From: Bacteroidales bacterium UBA5326
GTDB taxonomy: Bacteria > Bacteroidota > Bacteroidia > Bacteroidales > UBA932
Reading direction: 5' to 3'
Length of the DNA: 64,000 nucleotides
NCBI GenBank assembly: GCA_002408205.1
Contig: DHQY01000011.1
Span: 1-64,000 of the forward strand
Each line of letters starts with the position of its first letter. Within the stretch, counting starts at the first letter, position 1. The position numbers were made by a program, and so were the translations under genes. Below the pieces are notes generated by a model. It ran no database searches. It saw nothing but the letters and a program-made list of their open reading frames with translations, and had not been told where the DNA came from. Shown in pieces: positions 6,722 to 14,939 of the stretch.

Positions 6722-9123
6722 ATTTTAACGGTTTGAAGAATATCATTAAACAAGCCCGAGGCCGTCTGGACGGCGCCTGCTCCGGCACCTTCCACTTTTA
6801 GTCCTCCGGGATACATACTGCTGTAAATAAGAAGGGCACTGTCTGTATTGCCCAGATTGAAAAACGGATGAGTTTCATCAACGGCTTGCAGGCCAACATT
6901 TACCTGCCCATTTTCTATGCACACGAGGTATTTCAGCTTCCGCCCCTCCCGGGAAGCCCGGCTGTACAGGTCAACGAAATGGGATTCATCGGGCCAGACC
7001 GCCGGCAGAAATGAGGCCGATTTTATATCTTCCTCTTCTATAGCCAGTCCTGTTTCGCGGGCCAGGATAAGCGCTTTGCGGAGTACGTCCGTTCCGGAAA
7101 GATCTGTAAGGGGATCGGGCTCTGTGTAACCCAATTCTTTGGCCTGTGCTACAATTTGTTCAAATGGCACGGATCCGTCGTAATGGGTAAACACATAATT
7201 AAGTGTTCCGGAGAGGCTGGCTTCTATGCGTGAAATTTTATCGCCGCTACGAACCAGCTGCCCGATAAGGGATATCACCGGAAGCGCCGCTCCTACATTC
7301 GTTTCGTAAAGGAAAGGAACGTGCTCGTTACGGGCATTCCTCCTTAGGGCAAGGTAGTAATCCATTCCCGATGCATTCGCGATCTTGTTGCAGGTCACGA
7401 TCCCTATTTTGTTGGAGAGAATTTCTGCGTAACGGGCCGCTATGTATTTATCGCCGGTACAATCCACAAAAAGACTGTTACGCATGTTGAATTCAAGTAC
7501 CCTGTCGGGGAATGAGTCGTTACTTCTGGCTATGTCTTTTCTTCCCAGAGCTTCTGCAATCCGTTCCCTGTCCAATCCCGTCTTGTCAAAAATCATGGTA
7601 CGTGTATTACTGATCCCGGCAATATTCAGTTCGATCCCTTTGTTTTCTTTGATTACCTCTTTCTGTTCAAAGATCATATTCACCAGTTGTTTTCCCACAT
7701 TTCCGTACCCTGCAATGAACAGGTTCACCTTCACACTGGGCACTCCAAAAAATTCTTCATGGACGGCCCGGATAGCGTCTTCTACGTCGGCTGTTGCCAC
7801 AACGGCCGAAACGTTTTTCTCGGACGAACCTTGCGCAATGGCCCGGATAGTAATGTTCCTTCTGCCTATGGCTTCGAACATGCGTCCGCTGGCTCCGGAC
7901 TGGTTTTTCATATCGTCTCCGATAAGGCTTATTATGGAGAATCCGCATTCGACTTTCAGCGGCTCTACCTTATTCAGCGATATTTCATAGGCAAACACTT
8001 CGTCGGCGGCTTTCTTTGCTTTATCGGCTTCTTTCTCTTCAATAGCCACGAGCATAGTATGTACCGATGAAGCCTGGGTGATGAGTATAATGTTGATATC
8101 CTGTTTGGTAAGCGCGTCAAAAAGACGACTCGAATAACCCGGGACGCCAACCATGCCGCTTCCTTCCATGGAAAGCAGGGCTATCCGGTTACTGCTGGAG
8201 ATTCCCTTGATCTTGTTATTCCCTTCCGGCGGGTTCTGTTCAATAAGAGTTCCGGCAGCGTGCGGATTAAAAGTATTCTTTACCAGGATTGGAATTCCGC
8301 TGGCCACTACCGGCTGGATAGTGGGAGGATAAACGACTTTTGCCCCAAAGTGTGAAAGTTCCAGCGCCTCTTTATAGGATATGTTTTCTATGGTCACGGC
8401 CTGTGTAACGATTCTGGGGTCTGCGGTCATCATGCCGTTCACATCGGTCCAGATTTCAAGGATCCTGGCCTCGGCACCCACGGCCAATAAAGCAGCGGTG
8501 TAATCCGAGCCTCCGCGCCCCAGCGTAGTGGTACGCCCGCCTGAATCGGTGGCAATAAAGCCCGGGACAATATATATCTTGGTAGAGTTGGCACGGACTA
8601 TTTTACGTATATTCCTGTATGTAGCTTCTGTATTCACTACATTATGGGATCCGGAAAGATCGGTTTTGATCAGTTCCCGGGCATCTACCCATTTGCAACT
8701 CATTCCAAGGGATGCGCATTTGGCATGGATGATCTTTGTAGAAAGCAATTCTCCAAAACTCATGATCAGATCGGTCGTGTAGAAACTGATTTCCCGGATG
8801 AGGTAGATCCCGTTGCAGATGCCTTTCAATTCATCGAAAAGAGCGGTAATCTGGCTTTGAATCTCGTGTTGAAAATCGGCCGGAATGAGCTTGTTTATGA
8901 TTTCCGTGTGACGGGTTTCAAGCTCCCGGATGAGTTCTTCGTATTTTTTGTTCCCGGCTCCGGCGAGAGTCCCAATCTCAATTAATTTGTCCGTAGCTCC
9001 GCTTATGGCTGAAGCCACAAAAATGGTTTTATCTTTTCCCGAGGCCTCCTTTAAAATATTAATAACCTTGGTAATGGTAGAAGCGCTGGCTACCGAGCTG
9101 CCTCCAAATTTAAGTACTTGCAT
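6718..9123 (-). CDS. thrA: Bifunctional aspartokinase / homoserine dehydrogenase
   Basis: 801 aa, the usual size of the fused enzyme. It phosphorylates aspartate and later reduces aspartate semialdehyde to homoserine. The aspartokinase half (about 1-290) starts MQVLKFGGSSVAS and contains TTLGRGGSDYTA. ACT regulatory domains follow (about 310-455; GMVGVPGYSSRLFD, SSEKNVSAVV). The homoserine dehydrogenase half starts near 463 with the NAD(P) motif FIAGYGNVGKQ and contains SLSGTLNYVF and EPDPLTDLSGTDVLRK. The start lies 34 bp inside metX. That start is firm because KFGGSS must be close to the N-terminus, so the two genes really overlap. In this operon the homoserine made here feeds MetX directly. 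Confidence 0.97.
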   Translation of the reverse strand: MQVLKFGGSSVASASTITKVINILKEASGKDKTIFVASAISGATDKLIEIGTLAGAGNKKYEELIRELETRHTEIINKLIPADFQHEIQSQITALFDELKGICNGIYLIREISFYTTDLIMSFGELLSTKIIHAKCASLGMSCKWVDARELIKTDLSGSHNVVNTEATYRNIRKIVRANSTKIYIVPGFIATDSGGRTTTLGRGGSDYTAALLAVGAEARILEIWTDVNGMMTADPRIVTQAVTIENISYKEALELSHFGAKVVYPPTIQPVVASGIPILVKNTFNPHAAGTLIEQNPPEGNNKIKGISSSNRIALLSMEGSGMVGVPGYSSRLFDALTKQDINIILITQASSVHTMLVAIEEKEADKAKKAADEVFAYEISLNKVEPLKVECGFSIISLIGDDMKNQSGASGRMFEAIGRRNITIRAIAQGSSEKNVSAVVATADVEDAIRAVHEEFFGVPSVKVNLFIAGYGNVGKQLVNMIFEQKEVIKENKGIELNIAGISNTRTMIFDKTGLDRERIAEALGRKDIARSNDSFPDRVLEFNMRNSLFVDCTGDKYIAARYAEILSNKIGIVTCNKIANASGMDYYLALRRNARNEHVPFLYETNVGAALPVISLIGQLVRSGDKISRIEASLSGTLNYVFTHYDGSVPFEQIVAQAKELGYTEPDPLTDLSGTDVLRKALILARETGLAIEEEDIKSASFLPAVWPDESHFVDLYSRASREGRKLKYLVCIENGQVNVGLQAVDETHPFFNLGNTDSALLIYSSMYPGGLKVEGAGAGAVQTASGLFNDILQTVKI

Positions 9124-10088
9124 AATGCGTTAATGATTTGTTCGTGTTCCAATAAAAAACCGTCGTGACCAAAACCGGACGAGATAACAACCAATCTGGC
9201 GCCGGGTATGTGATGTGTCAAATATTCCATTTCTGAAAGCGGAAACAATATGTCGCTGTCTATGGCTATGCATAATGTGCGGGCCGTTATCCCGGATAAT
9301 GCGTTTTCCACTCCGCCTCTGCCCCTGCCTACGTTGTGAGTGTCCAGGCTTAGTGTGAGATAATAATAACTGTAGGCGTTAAAGCGGTCTGTCAGTTTCC
9401 TGCCCTGGTACTGATGATAGGTGCAGGCTTTACGGGCAAGAAAGCATTCGGGATCATCTTCTGACTGTGTCCGGCAGTAGCCCTCGTAGGAACGGTAAGA
9501 TAACAGGGCCACGGTGCGTGCTGCCGCCAGGCCCGTTTTACCTCCCCCTGGATTGTCCTGCCGTTCAAAAGACGGGTCGGCTCTGAGCGCCATCCTCTGC
9601 GATTCGTTGAGGGCTGTGCCCCATGCGCTGATCCGTGCATTACAGGCTATAAGACATAATTCTTTAATGACTGCAGGATTTGATATGCTCCATTCCAGGG
9701 CCTGAAACCCGCCATTTGAACCGCCAATTAACAGATCTACGGAGTCTATCTGCAGATGCTCTCTGAGCAGTTCGTGTGCTTTAACCATATCACGTACCGA
9801 GAATACGGGGAAGTCGAGTGAAACGGGACCGGTGGTACCGTAACAGGAGCCCAGGACATTCGCGCATATCAGGAAATATTTGTCCGGATCGAAGAATTTA
9901 CCTGGGCCCGCCAGGGAAGGCCACCATTCCATCGGGTTGGAGTTGGCAGTCAGAGCATGGCAAATCCAGACCACCTTGCGGCCTTTGGGCGATCCGGCAC
10001 TGCAATGATAGCAGATTTCCAGTACGGGGAGCGTTTGGCCGTTCTCGAGAGTGAATGTTTTGTCGTACAGGTATTTTTTTCTGATCAT
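9090..10088 (-). CDS. metX: Homoserine O-acetyltransferase
   Basis: 332 aa alpha/beta-hydrolase-fold acyltransferase that activates homoserine (normally with acetyl-CoA) for direct sulfhydrylation by MetY. It shows the nucleophile elbow GGSNGG (Ser about 124; the family usually has GGSMGG), LGSCYGTTGP near residue 80, and the late Asp and His in IAIDSDILFP and SGFGHDGFLLE. It starts MIRKKYLYDKTFTLENGQTL, 4 nt after the metY stop, and its last 34 bp overlap thrA. Family members can use succinyl-CoA instead; the sequence does not decide this with certainty. Co-transcription with metY and thrA from the promoter at 11522-11529 is expected. Confidence 0.95.
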   Translation of the reverse strand: MIRKKYLYDKTFTLENGQTLPVLEICYHCSAGSPKGRKVVWICHALTANSNPMEWWPSLAGPGKFFDPDKYFLICANVLGSCYGTTGPVSLDFPVFSVRDMVKAHELLREHLQIDSVDLLIGGSNGGFQALEWSISNPAVIKELCLIACNARISAWGTALNESQRMALRADPSFERQDNPGGGKTGLAAARTVALLSYRSYEGYCRTQSEDDPECFLARKACTYHQYQGRKLTDRFNAYSYYYLTLSLDTHNVGRGRGGVENALSGITARTLCIAIDSDILFPLSEMEYLTHHIPGARLVVISSGFGHDGFLLEHEQIINALCKYLNLEAAR

Positions 10089-10092
10089 GAGG

Positions 10093-11394
10093 CTACAGTT
10101 TGTTAAGCGATTCCTCCAGGTCTGCTTTCAGATCGTCAATATGCTCTATGCCAACAGCCAGCCGTAGCGTTCCCGGTCCTATGCCGGCGGCCCGTAATGC
10201 ATCGGGGCTCATCTGACCGTGGGTGGTCGAAGCCGGGTGTGCAATAAGGGTTTTGTTGTCACCTACATTAACCAGGTGGGTAATGAGCCCGAGCCGTTCT
10301 ACAAAACGGGCCGTTTCCTCGCGGCTGCCTTTAACGGCAAAACTTAGTACCGCTCCGAATCCTTTTTTGAAATACTTCCGGGCATTGGCATATGACGGAT
10401 TGTCTTTAAGACCGGGATAATTTACACTTTCCACTTTGGGATGTTTCACCAGCCATTCCGCCAGTTCCTGTGTATTGTCCATGGCCCGTTGCATACGCAA
10501 TGAGAGTGTTTCTGTTCCCTGCAGGATGAGCAGAGCATTGAACGGAGCCAGGCAGCAACCCAGGTCGCGCAGACCCAGGGCTCTTGCCCGTGTGGCAAAT
10601 GCGGTATTGAGTTGTCCGGGTTCCCAGCCTCCGAAAGATTTCCAGAAATTCAATCCATGGTATGAGACGCAATCCTCTGTAAATTCGGGGAATCGACCAT
10701 TATCCCAATTAAAATTTCCGCCATCAACCACAATGCCGGCTATACTGTTGCCGTGACCTCCTATCCACTTGGTGGCGGAGTGTGTAACAATGCTGGCTCC
10801 ATAGTCCAGCGGCCGGAAAAGATAGCCTCCTCCGCCAAACGTGTTGTCAATGATCAGGGGAATGCCCGCTTTGTGGCAGATATCGGCCAGTGCCTCGAAA
10901 TCGGGAACAAAATAATCTGAGTTTCCAATGGTCTCGGCGAATAGGGCTTTGGTCTCGCTATCGGTCAGGCGTTCAAAATCAGCTGTCTCTTTTCCACCGG
11001 CAAAACGAAAATCAATGCCAAAATGCCGCAGACTGTTATTGAATAACGTGTAACTTCCTCCGTATAGAGAAGAAGCACAAACGACGTTATCTCCGGGTGA
11101 TGCAATATTTTGAAAAGTAAGTAGATGTGCTGCCTGTCCAGATGAAACGGCCACTGCGGCAGTTCCGCCTTCCAGTGCGGCAATGCGTTTTTCCAATACT
11201 TCTGTGGTGGGATTGGAAAGACGGGAATAAATATATCCATCTTCTTTCAGTTCAAATAACCGGGCGGCATGCTCAATACTTTTGAACGTATAGGAAGCGG
11301 TCTGATAGAGTGGGGTGGCACAGGAACCGGTCTCCGGGTCTGACTTGCGACCGGCATGGACCTGCAAGGTCTCAAAATGAGAATATTCTGACAT
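10093..11394 (-). CDS. metY: O-acetylhomoserine sulfhydrylase (PLP enzyme)
   Basis: 433 aa, matching the longer O-acetylhomoserine aminocarboxypropyltransferase group rather than the ~380-aa MetB/MetC group. It makes homocysteine from O-acetylhomoserine and sulfide with pyridoxal phosphate. Motifs: HAGRKSDPETGSCATPLYQT at the N-terminus, YSRLSNPTTEVLEKRIAALE, SSLYGGSYTLF, the PLP-phosphate region IIDNTFGGGGYLF, the Schiff-base lysine in SATKWIGGHG (about K209), and LRLAVGIEHIDDL near the C-terminus. It is the first structural gene after the Met-rich leader peptide and terminator hairpin, so expression is probably controlled by methionine supply. metX follows 4 nt downstream. Confidence 0.97.
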   Translation of the reverse strand: MSEYSHFETLQVHAGRKSDPETGSCATPLYQTASYTFKSIEHAARLFELKEDGYIYSRLSNPTTEVLEKRIAALEGGTAAVAVSSGQAAHLLTFQNIASPGDNVVCASSLYGGSYTLFNNSLRHFGIDFRFAGGKETADFERLTDSETKALFAETIGNSDYFVPDFEALADICHKAGIPLIIDNTFGGGGYLFRPLDYGASIVTHSATKWIGGHGNSIAGIVVDGGNFNWDNGRFPEFTEDCVSYHGLNFWKSFGGWEPGQLNTAFATRARALGLRDLGCCLAPFNALLILQGTETLSLRMQRAMDNTQELAEWLVKHPKVESVNYPGLKDNPSYANARKYFKKGFGAVLSFAVKGSREETARFVERLGLITHLVNVGDNKTLIAHPASTTHGQMSPDALRAAGIGPGTLRLAVGIEHIDDLKADLEESLNKL

Positions 11395-11424
11395 TTTTTA
11401 AGTATGTTAAGTGGAAAAATGGGG

Positions 11425-11451
11425 AAAATAATACGGGTTCAGACGAACCCG
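11425..11451 (-). terminator. Attenuator hairpin in the metY leader
   Basis: On the minus strand CGGGTTC-GTCT-GAACCCG (11451-11434) forms a 7-bp GC-rich stem with a 4-nt loop, followed by TATTATTTT, a U-rich tail. It lies between the leader peptide stop and the metY start, where a terminator can only serve regulation. A stronger alternative antiterminator was not obvious by eye. Confidence 0.6.
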
Positions 11452-11459
11452 GGTCCGGA

Positions 11460-11478
11460 ATGCATCTTAAAGATGCAT
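11460..11478 (-). promoter_or_regulatory. Hairpin spanning the leader-peptide stop codon
   Basis: ATGCATCTT-T-AAGATGCAT is a 9-bp near-perfect palindrome that contains the last codons and the stop of the leader peptide. A ribosome stalled on the Met codons would cover its 5' arm, so it is a natural candidate for the ribosome-sensitive element of the attenuator. Confidence 0.55.
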
Positions 11479-11517
11479 GCGCATAGACATAGAATACAGA
11501 TAGAACTTGTAATTCAT
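11467..11517 (-). CDS. Methionine leader peptide (attenuator ORF)
   Basis: A 16-codon ORF reads MNYKFYLYSMSMRMHL and stops. Three Met codons fall within seven residues just before the stop, directly upstream of a hairpin over the stop codon, a terminator-like hairpin with a U-rich tail, and the metY-metX-thrA-asd operon. This is the layout of a classical amino-acid attenuator sensing charged tRNA-Met. The start codon lies 4 nt after the -7 box, so the mRNA would begin at the AUG. The ORF is too short for standard gene callers. The role is inferred from position and composition. Confidence 0.72.
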   Translation of the reverse strand: MNYKFYLYSMSMRMHL

Positions 11518-11521
11518 GCAG

Positions 11522-11529
11522 CAAATATA
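11522..11529 (-). promoter_or_regulatory. -7 promoter box, met operon
   Basis: TATATTTG on the minus strand matches TAnnTTTG. It lies 4 nt before the leader-peptide ATG and about 128 nt before metY, which predicts a leader containing the peptide and both hairpins. Confidence 0.6.
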
Positions 11530-11572
11530 AAAATTTTTTAAATAAATATATTGTTTATAAAATAAAGTAGTT

Positions 11573-11580
11573 TATATTTG
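11573..11580 (+). promoter_or_regulatory. -7 promoter box, 11608 gene
   Basis: TATATTTG on the plus strand lies 27 nt before the ATG at 11608. It diverges from the met operon promoter, with 43 very AT-rich bases between the two boxes. Confidence 0.5.
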
Positions 11581-11607
11581 CAAAAACTTTATTAATAGAA
11601 CAAAGCT

Positions 11608-12192
11608 ATGAATGAAAAAGAAAGTCTGGATTTGATTACCAGAATGATAAACAATACCAGAAAAAGTATTGAAAAAAACGCCGCTTTACCCATGTTGATT
11701 TTCGGGTATGCCAGCGTTATCACTTCACTGGCCGTCTGGCTGGTTCTCTCATTTACGGGAAATCCTGTGTTTTATATTCTTTGGGCTGCCATTCCTATGT
11801 TGGGCTGGCCGGTGCTGGGATTACTCAAAGCAAAGCGTTCCCGGGAGGAAGCAACTCCCGGTTCGTATATTGGCCGGATAATCGCCAAAATGTGGTATCT
11901 GCTGGCGGGCGTTATGGTGTTGTGCATGATTGTTCCATTTATTATCAGAGGATTTCCGGTGGCTTTTGTTATGACTTTACTGGTAGCCATAGGGGTTAGT
12001 TGTTCCGGGCTTTTTGTACGTTACTTGCCTTTTATTGTCTGCGGTTTTGCAGGAATTCTGCTTTCGTTTGCCTTTCTATGGATTGAAGGGATTGTTCAAT
12101 CTTCTGTTTTGGCTCTGATATTTCTTATCATTATGGTGATTCCGGGGCATATGTTACAGGCCGCAAACAATAAAAACCCAAAAAATGCTTAA
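11608..12192 (+). CDS. Hypothetical multi-pass membrane protein
   Basis: 194 aa with a polar N-terminal helix (MNEKESLDLITRMINNTRKS) and about five or six hydrophobic segments (LPMLIFGYASVITSLAVWLVL, VFYILWAAIPMLGWPVL, MWYLLAGVMVLCMIVPFI and three more towards the C-terminus). I do not recognise a named family. The next gene, a small winged-helix regulator, overlaps its 3' end by 8 bp in another frame. Such membrane-protein/winged-helix pairs are common in Bacteroidota, where the regulator may control the pair. Function unknown. Confidence 0.8.
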   Translation: MNEKESLDLITRMINNTRKSIEKNAALPMLIFGYASVITSLAVWLVLSFTGNPVFYILWAAIPMLGWPVLGLLKAKRSREEATPGSYIGRIIAKMWYLLAGVMVLCMIVPFIIRGFPVAFVMTLLVAIGVSCSGLFVRYLPFIVCGFAGILLSFAFLWIEGIVQSSVLALIFLIIMVIPGHMLQAANNKNPKNA

Positions 12193-12472
12193 AGAACTGG
12201 ATCCGCTGTTACACGCCGAGCTGCGTCTGGCCGTGATGTCTGTGCTCATTACGGCAGAAGAGGCGGATTTTGTCTATTTACAGGAACAGACAGGGGCCAC
12301 ATCGGGAAACCTGAGCGTGCAGTTGGATAAGCTTCAGCAGGCGGGATATATTGAAGTAGAAAAGACATTCAGGGGGAAAAAACCCAGGACGGTATGCCGG
12401 ATTACACAAACCGGGACAGATGCCTTTGAGAAGTATGTAGAGGTATTGAAAGGCTATCTGAATATTAAATAG
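12185..12472 (+). CDS. Small winged-helix transcriptional regulator
   Basis: 95 aa, one winged helix-turn-helix domain. The helices read LDPLLHAELRLAVMSVL, DFVYLQEQTGATSGNLSVQLDKLQQAGYIEVEKTF and a wing with PRTVCRITQTGTDAFEKYVEVLKG. The TSGNLSVQLDKLQ recognition helix is typical of the HTH_34/MarR-ArsR-like group. No ligand domain is present. It overlaps the membrane protein gene by 8 bp, so the two are co-translated. Its last 8 bp overlap the convergent AlbA_2 gene. Target genes are unknown. Confidence 0.85.
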   Translation: MLKELDPLLHAELRLAVMSVLITAEEADFVYLQEQTGATSGNLSVQLDKLQQAGYIEVEKTFRGKKPRTVCRITQTGTDAFEKYVEVLKGYLNIK

Positions 12473-13058
12473 TACCGCCGGCAATCAAACGGGCGAGTGC
12501 TTCTATACATTCCTTTCCCGTCATCAAACTCAGGCGGGAAAGTGTCCGGATGTCGTATCCGTTCGAGGCATCGTAGGACTTCAGCACTTCGGTCAAACGT
12601 TCCAGTTGTTTGTCCATAGCTAAGGTAAGCGGTTGAGGACTGTATTTCAGTCTCAGCACTGCCGTTTCAAGTTCAGAGGCTACTTTGTTTTCATCTTCTT
12701 TTCGGATAAAGCAGGCAGCCTTTCCGTTTTCGGCGGGTGCCGTATGCGGCGCCTGCCCGCTTTTGGAGACCCAGACATCCAGAACAGTCCGGCCTTCATA
12801 ATTCCAGTAGCGCGTTTCAAAAACAACTGCGGGCCTACAGAATACATTCGCCGCGGCCTCCACAACGTATACCTCTTCGTCCTTATGCTTTAGACCCACT
12901 ACCTTCCCGTTATCCTTAACACCCACCAGCAAACGGCCTCCGTCGGTATTGGCGAAAGCGGCCAACGTCCGGGCGATCTTCTTTGCATCGTTCAGGAAAT
13001 ATTTGAAATCCTGCTGTTGATGCTCTCCTTCCAGAATCATTTTTTCTAACGGATGCAT
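12465..13058 (-). CDS. AlbA_2 (Schlafen-type) domain protein
   Basis: 197 aa. The N-terminal two thirds is an AlbA_2 domain: EHQQQDFKYFLNDAKKIARTLAAFANTDGG is followed by RLLVGVKDNGKVVGL, the typical FANTxGGxLLxGVxDxG pattern. AlbA_2 proteins are usually put down as putative ATP- or nucleic-acid-binding regulators; the precise job of this short version is unknown. The C-terminal 60 residues are charged and helical. The start ATG at 13058 sits 4 nt after a -7 box and only 29 bp from the divergently transcribed SusR-like gene. The 3' end overlaps the winged-helix gene by 8 bp. Confidence 0.85.
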   Translation of the reverse strand: MHPLEKMILEGEHQQQDFKYFLNDAKKIARTLAAFANTDGGRLLVGVKDNGKVVGLKHKDEEVYVVEAAANVFCRPAVVFETRYWNYEGRTVLDVWVSKSGQAPHTAPAENGKAACFIRKEDENKVASELETAVLRLKYSPQPLTLAMDKQLERLTEVLKSYDASNGYDIRTLSRLSLMTGKECIEALARLIAGGTI

Positions 13059-13062
13059 GGTA

Positions 13063-13070
13063 CAAAGTTA
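13063..13070 (-). promoter_or_regulatory. -7 promoter box, AlbA_2 gene
   Basis: TAACTTTG on the minus strand, 4 nt before the ATG. It is separated by only 4 bp from the opposite-facing box at 13075-13082, so the two promoters cannot be occupied at the same time. Confidence 0.6.
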
Positions 13071-13074
13071 TTTC

Positions 13075-13082
13075 TATCTTTG
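13075..13082 (+). promoter_or_regulatory. -7 promoter box, SusR-like regulator
   Basis: TATCTTTG on the plus strand, ending 5 nt before the ATG at 13088. The whole divergent intergenic region is 29 bp, so the upstream promoter elements of each gene must lie inside the other gene. Confidence 0.6.
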
Positions 13083-13087
13083 TTTTT

Positions 13088-14740
13088 ATGAAAAAAACAT
13101 CACTTGTAAGTTTATTTGTTTTCTGCTTCCTGTGGCCTTTTCTCATTTATGCGCAATCCGAAAACGAAACGGTTCTGAAAGAGCTGGACAATGTGATTGC
13201 CAATAAGGCAACCTGGCAGAAAAACAAGGAAAATTACCTGAGGAGCATTAAGTCTTTGCTGGCCTCGGCGGTAACGGGTGAACAGCGGTTTGGTATTTAT
13301 GCCGGCCTTTATAATGAATACAACAATTACAGTACCGATTCGGCGCTGGTTTATGCAGAAAAAAAACTCAAACTCGCAAGGGAACTGAACAATACCCGGT
13401 GGATAAACGAATCGGTACTGGACATTGCTAATTTATATTATATGTCCGGTATGTATGTAGAAACACTTGAGCTGGTACGCATGATTGACAGAAAGTCATT
13501 GTCTGAAGATCAGTATGCCAGGTATTACCATGTGTTCAGAAGTACTTACGGAGGACTCAGACGTAATTGCATCTCCCCGGAAAAGGCGGGCGAATACCAG
13601 GTGCAGATAGATAAATACCGCGATTCGTTAAAAATGTATATTTCCGAGGATGATATATCGCACCTGTATGTTGTGACCGATTATCTCATTGAAAAAGGGG
13701 AATATGACAGCGCCCTGCAAATGTTACTGAAGAAATATGCAGATTCCCGGATTGGTTTGCACGAAAAAGCGGTTCTGGCCTATTCGCTTTCACAGGCCTA
13801 CCTTGGCCTGAATAATCATAATCAGGCAGAATACTATCTGGCCCTGAGCGCCATAAATGATATTACCACGCCTGTAAGAGAATACCGTTCTCTGCAGGAA
13901 CTCGCTGCATTGATCTATGAACGGGGAGATATAAGCCGGGCCTATAATTATATAAATTGTGCCGTTAATGATGCCACCTCGTCCAATGCCAGGACATATC
14001 TTCCCGCGATGACCGACCTGTTGCCTATAATTAATAAGGCTTACGAAGATCAGCTGGCTCACAAAAGAATGCAGCAGAATGTGCTTCTGTTGCTTATGGC
14101 CCTGGTCATTATAACCCTTACCGTGCTTATGTCTGTTGTAAGTAAACAGAAAGGCAGACTGGCAGAAGCGCAGAGGCAGCAACATACAATTAATCTTGAG
14201 CTGCAGAAGGTCAATGAAGAATTGCAGACAGCCAACGGTCGTTTACGTGAAATAAACAACAGACTGCTGGAAACCAATAATATAAAAACGGCTTACCTTG
14301 GTCGGTATATGGACAGTTGTTCGGATTATATAGGCTGCGTAGAAAAATACCGGGGCAGATTGATGGAGATTGCCAGGAGAAGCAGTACCTCTGAACTGGT
14401 AAAGGAAATCAAATCCTCTACTTTTGTAGAAGACGAATTGCGTGATTTTTATAATAATTTTGATGCTACATTTCTGCATCTTTTCCCCAATTTCATAGAA
14501 CAATTCAATGCCCTGCTCTCCCTGGAAGAGCAAATTGTCATTAAGAAAGGCCGGCTCCTGAATTCTGAACTGCGTATTTTTGCCCTGATCCGTCTGGGGA
14601 TAACCGATTCGGTAAAGATTGCCGAGTTTTTGCGTTTTTCTGTATCTACCGTTTACAATTACCGTGTAAAATTCAGAAATGCCGCCATAACAGGCAGAGA
14701 TAATTTCGAGGAGGAAGTTATGAAAATCGGGCAGATCTGA
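13088..14740 (+). CDS. SusR-like membrane-anchored regulator (DUF6377 type)
   Basis: 550 aa. A signal peptide (MKKTSLVSLFVFCFLWPFLIYAQ) leads into a helical, TPR-like periplasmic half (about 23-330; repeated pairs such as GMYVETLELVRMID and GEYDSALQMLLKKYADS). One membrane helix follows near 335-355 (LLLLMALVIITLTVLMSVVS), then a Gln/Glu-rich coiled coil, and a C-terminal helix-turn-helix (about 490-535; LLNSELRIFALIRLGITDS and SVKIAEFLRFSVSTVYNYR). This is the architecture of DUF6377/SusR-type PUL activators, which sense an oligosaccharide in the periplasm and activate the adjacent susC operon. It lies 199 bp upstream of SusC in the same direction. Confidence 0.88.
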   Translation: MKKTSLVSLFVFCFLWPFLIYAQSENETVLKELDNVIANKATWQKNKENYLRSIKSLLASAVTGEQRFGIYAGLYNEYNNYSTDSALVYAEKKLKLARELNNTRWINESVLDIANLYYMSGMYVETLELVRMIDRKSLSEDQYARYYHVFRSTYGGLRRNCISPEKAGEYQVQIDKYRDSLKMYISEDDISHLYVVTDYLIEKGEYDSALQMLLKKYADSRIGLHEKAVLAYSLSQAYLGLNNHNQAEYYLALSAINDITTPVREYRSLQELAALIYERGDISRAYNYINCAVNDATSSNARTYLPAMTDLLPIINKAYEDQLAHKRMQQNVLLLLMALVIITLTVLMSVVSKQKGRLAEAQRQQHTINLELQKVNEELQTANGRLREINNRLLETNNIKTAYLGRYMDSCSDYIGCVEKYRGRLMEIARRSSTSELVKEIKSSTFVEDELRDFYNNFDATFLHLFPNFIEQFNALLSLEEQIVIKKGRLLNSELRIFALIRLGITDSVKIAEFLRFSVSTVYNYRVKFRNAAITGRDNFEEEVMKIGQI

Positions 14741-14814
14741 CGGCCGGTAAGTTCATATTTTTACTACTTTTTTATTATCTCTCTATTTTTTTAATAACAG
14801 AAATTCAGTCGGTT

Positions 14815-14839
14815 GCAAAAATGTCACAGATGTTTTTGC
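14815..14839. promoter_or_regulatory. Candidate operator before PUL 1 susC
   Basis: GCAAAAA (14815-14821) and TTTTTGC (14833-14839) form a perfect inverted repeat with an 11-bp spacer, 100 bp before the susC ATG. No clear TAnnTTTG box lies between it and the gene, as expected for an activator-dependent promoter. It is a candidate binding site for the SusR-like regulator; no binding data are available. Confidence 0.4.
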
Positions 14840-14939
14840 TACTAAAATATCAATTTGTTATAAAGACCTGTATTCTTCGTATAATTTTATGGTGAAACAA
14901 ACCCTTTTTAACAAATTCATAACCTAAAAACAATATTTA

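Noticed and set aside
11395..11521. SAM-II or other SAM riboswitch before metY
   Set aside because: I could not match the compact pseudoknot layout; the Met-codon leader peptide and simple hairpins explain the region better. A covariance-model search would settle it.
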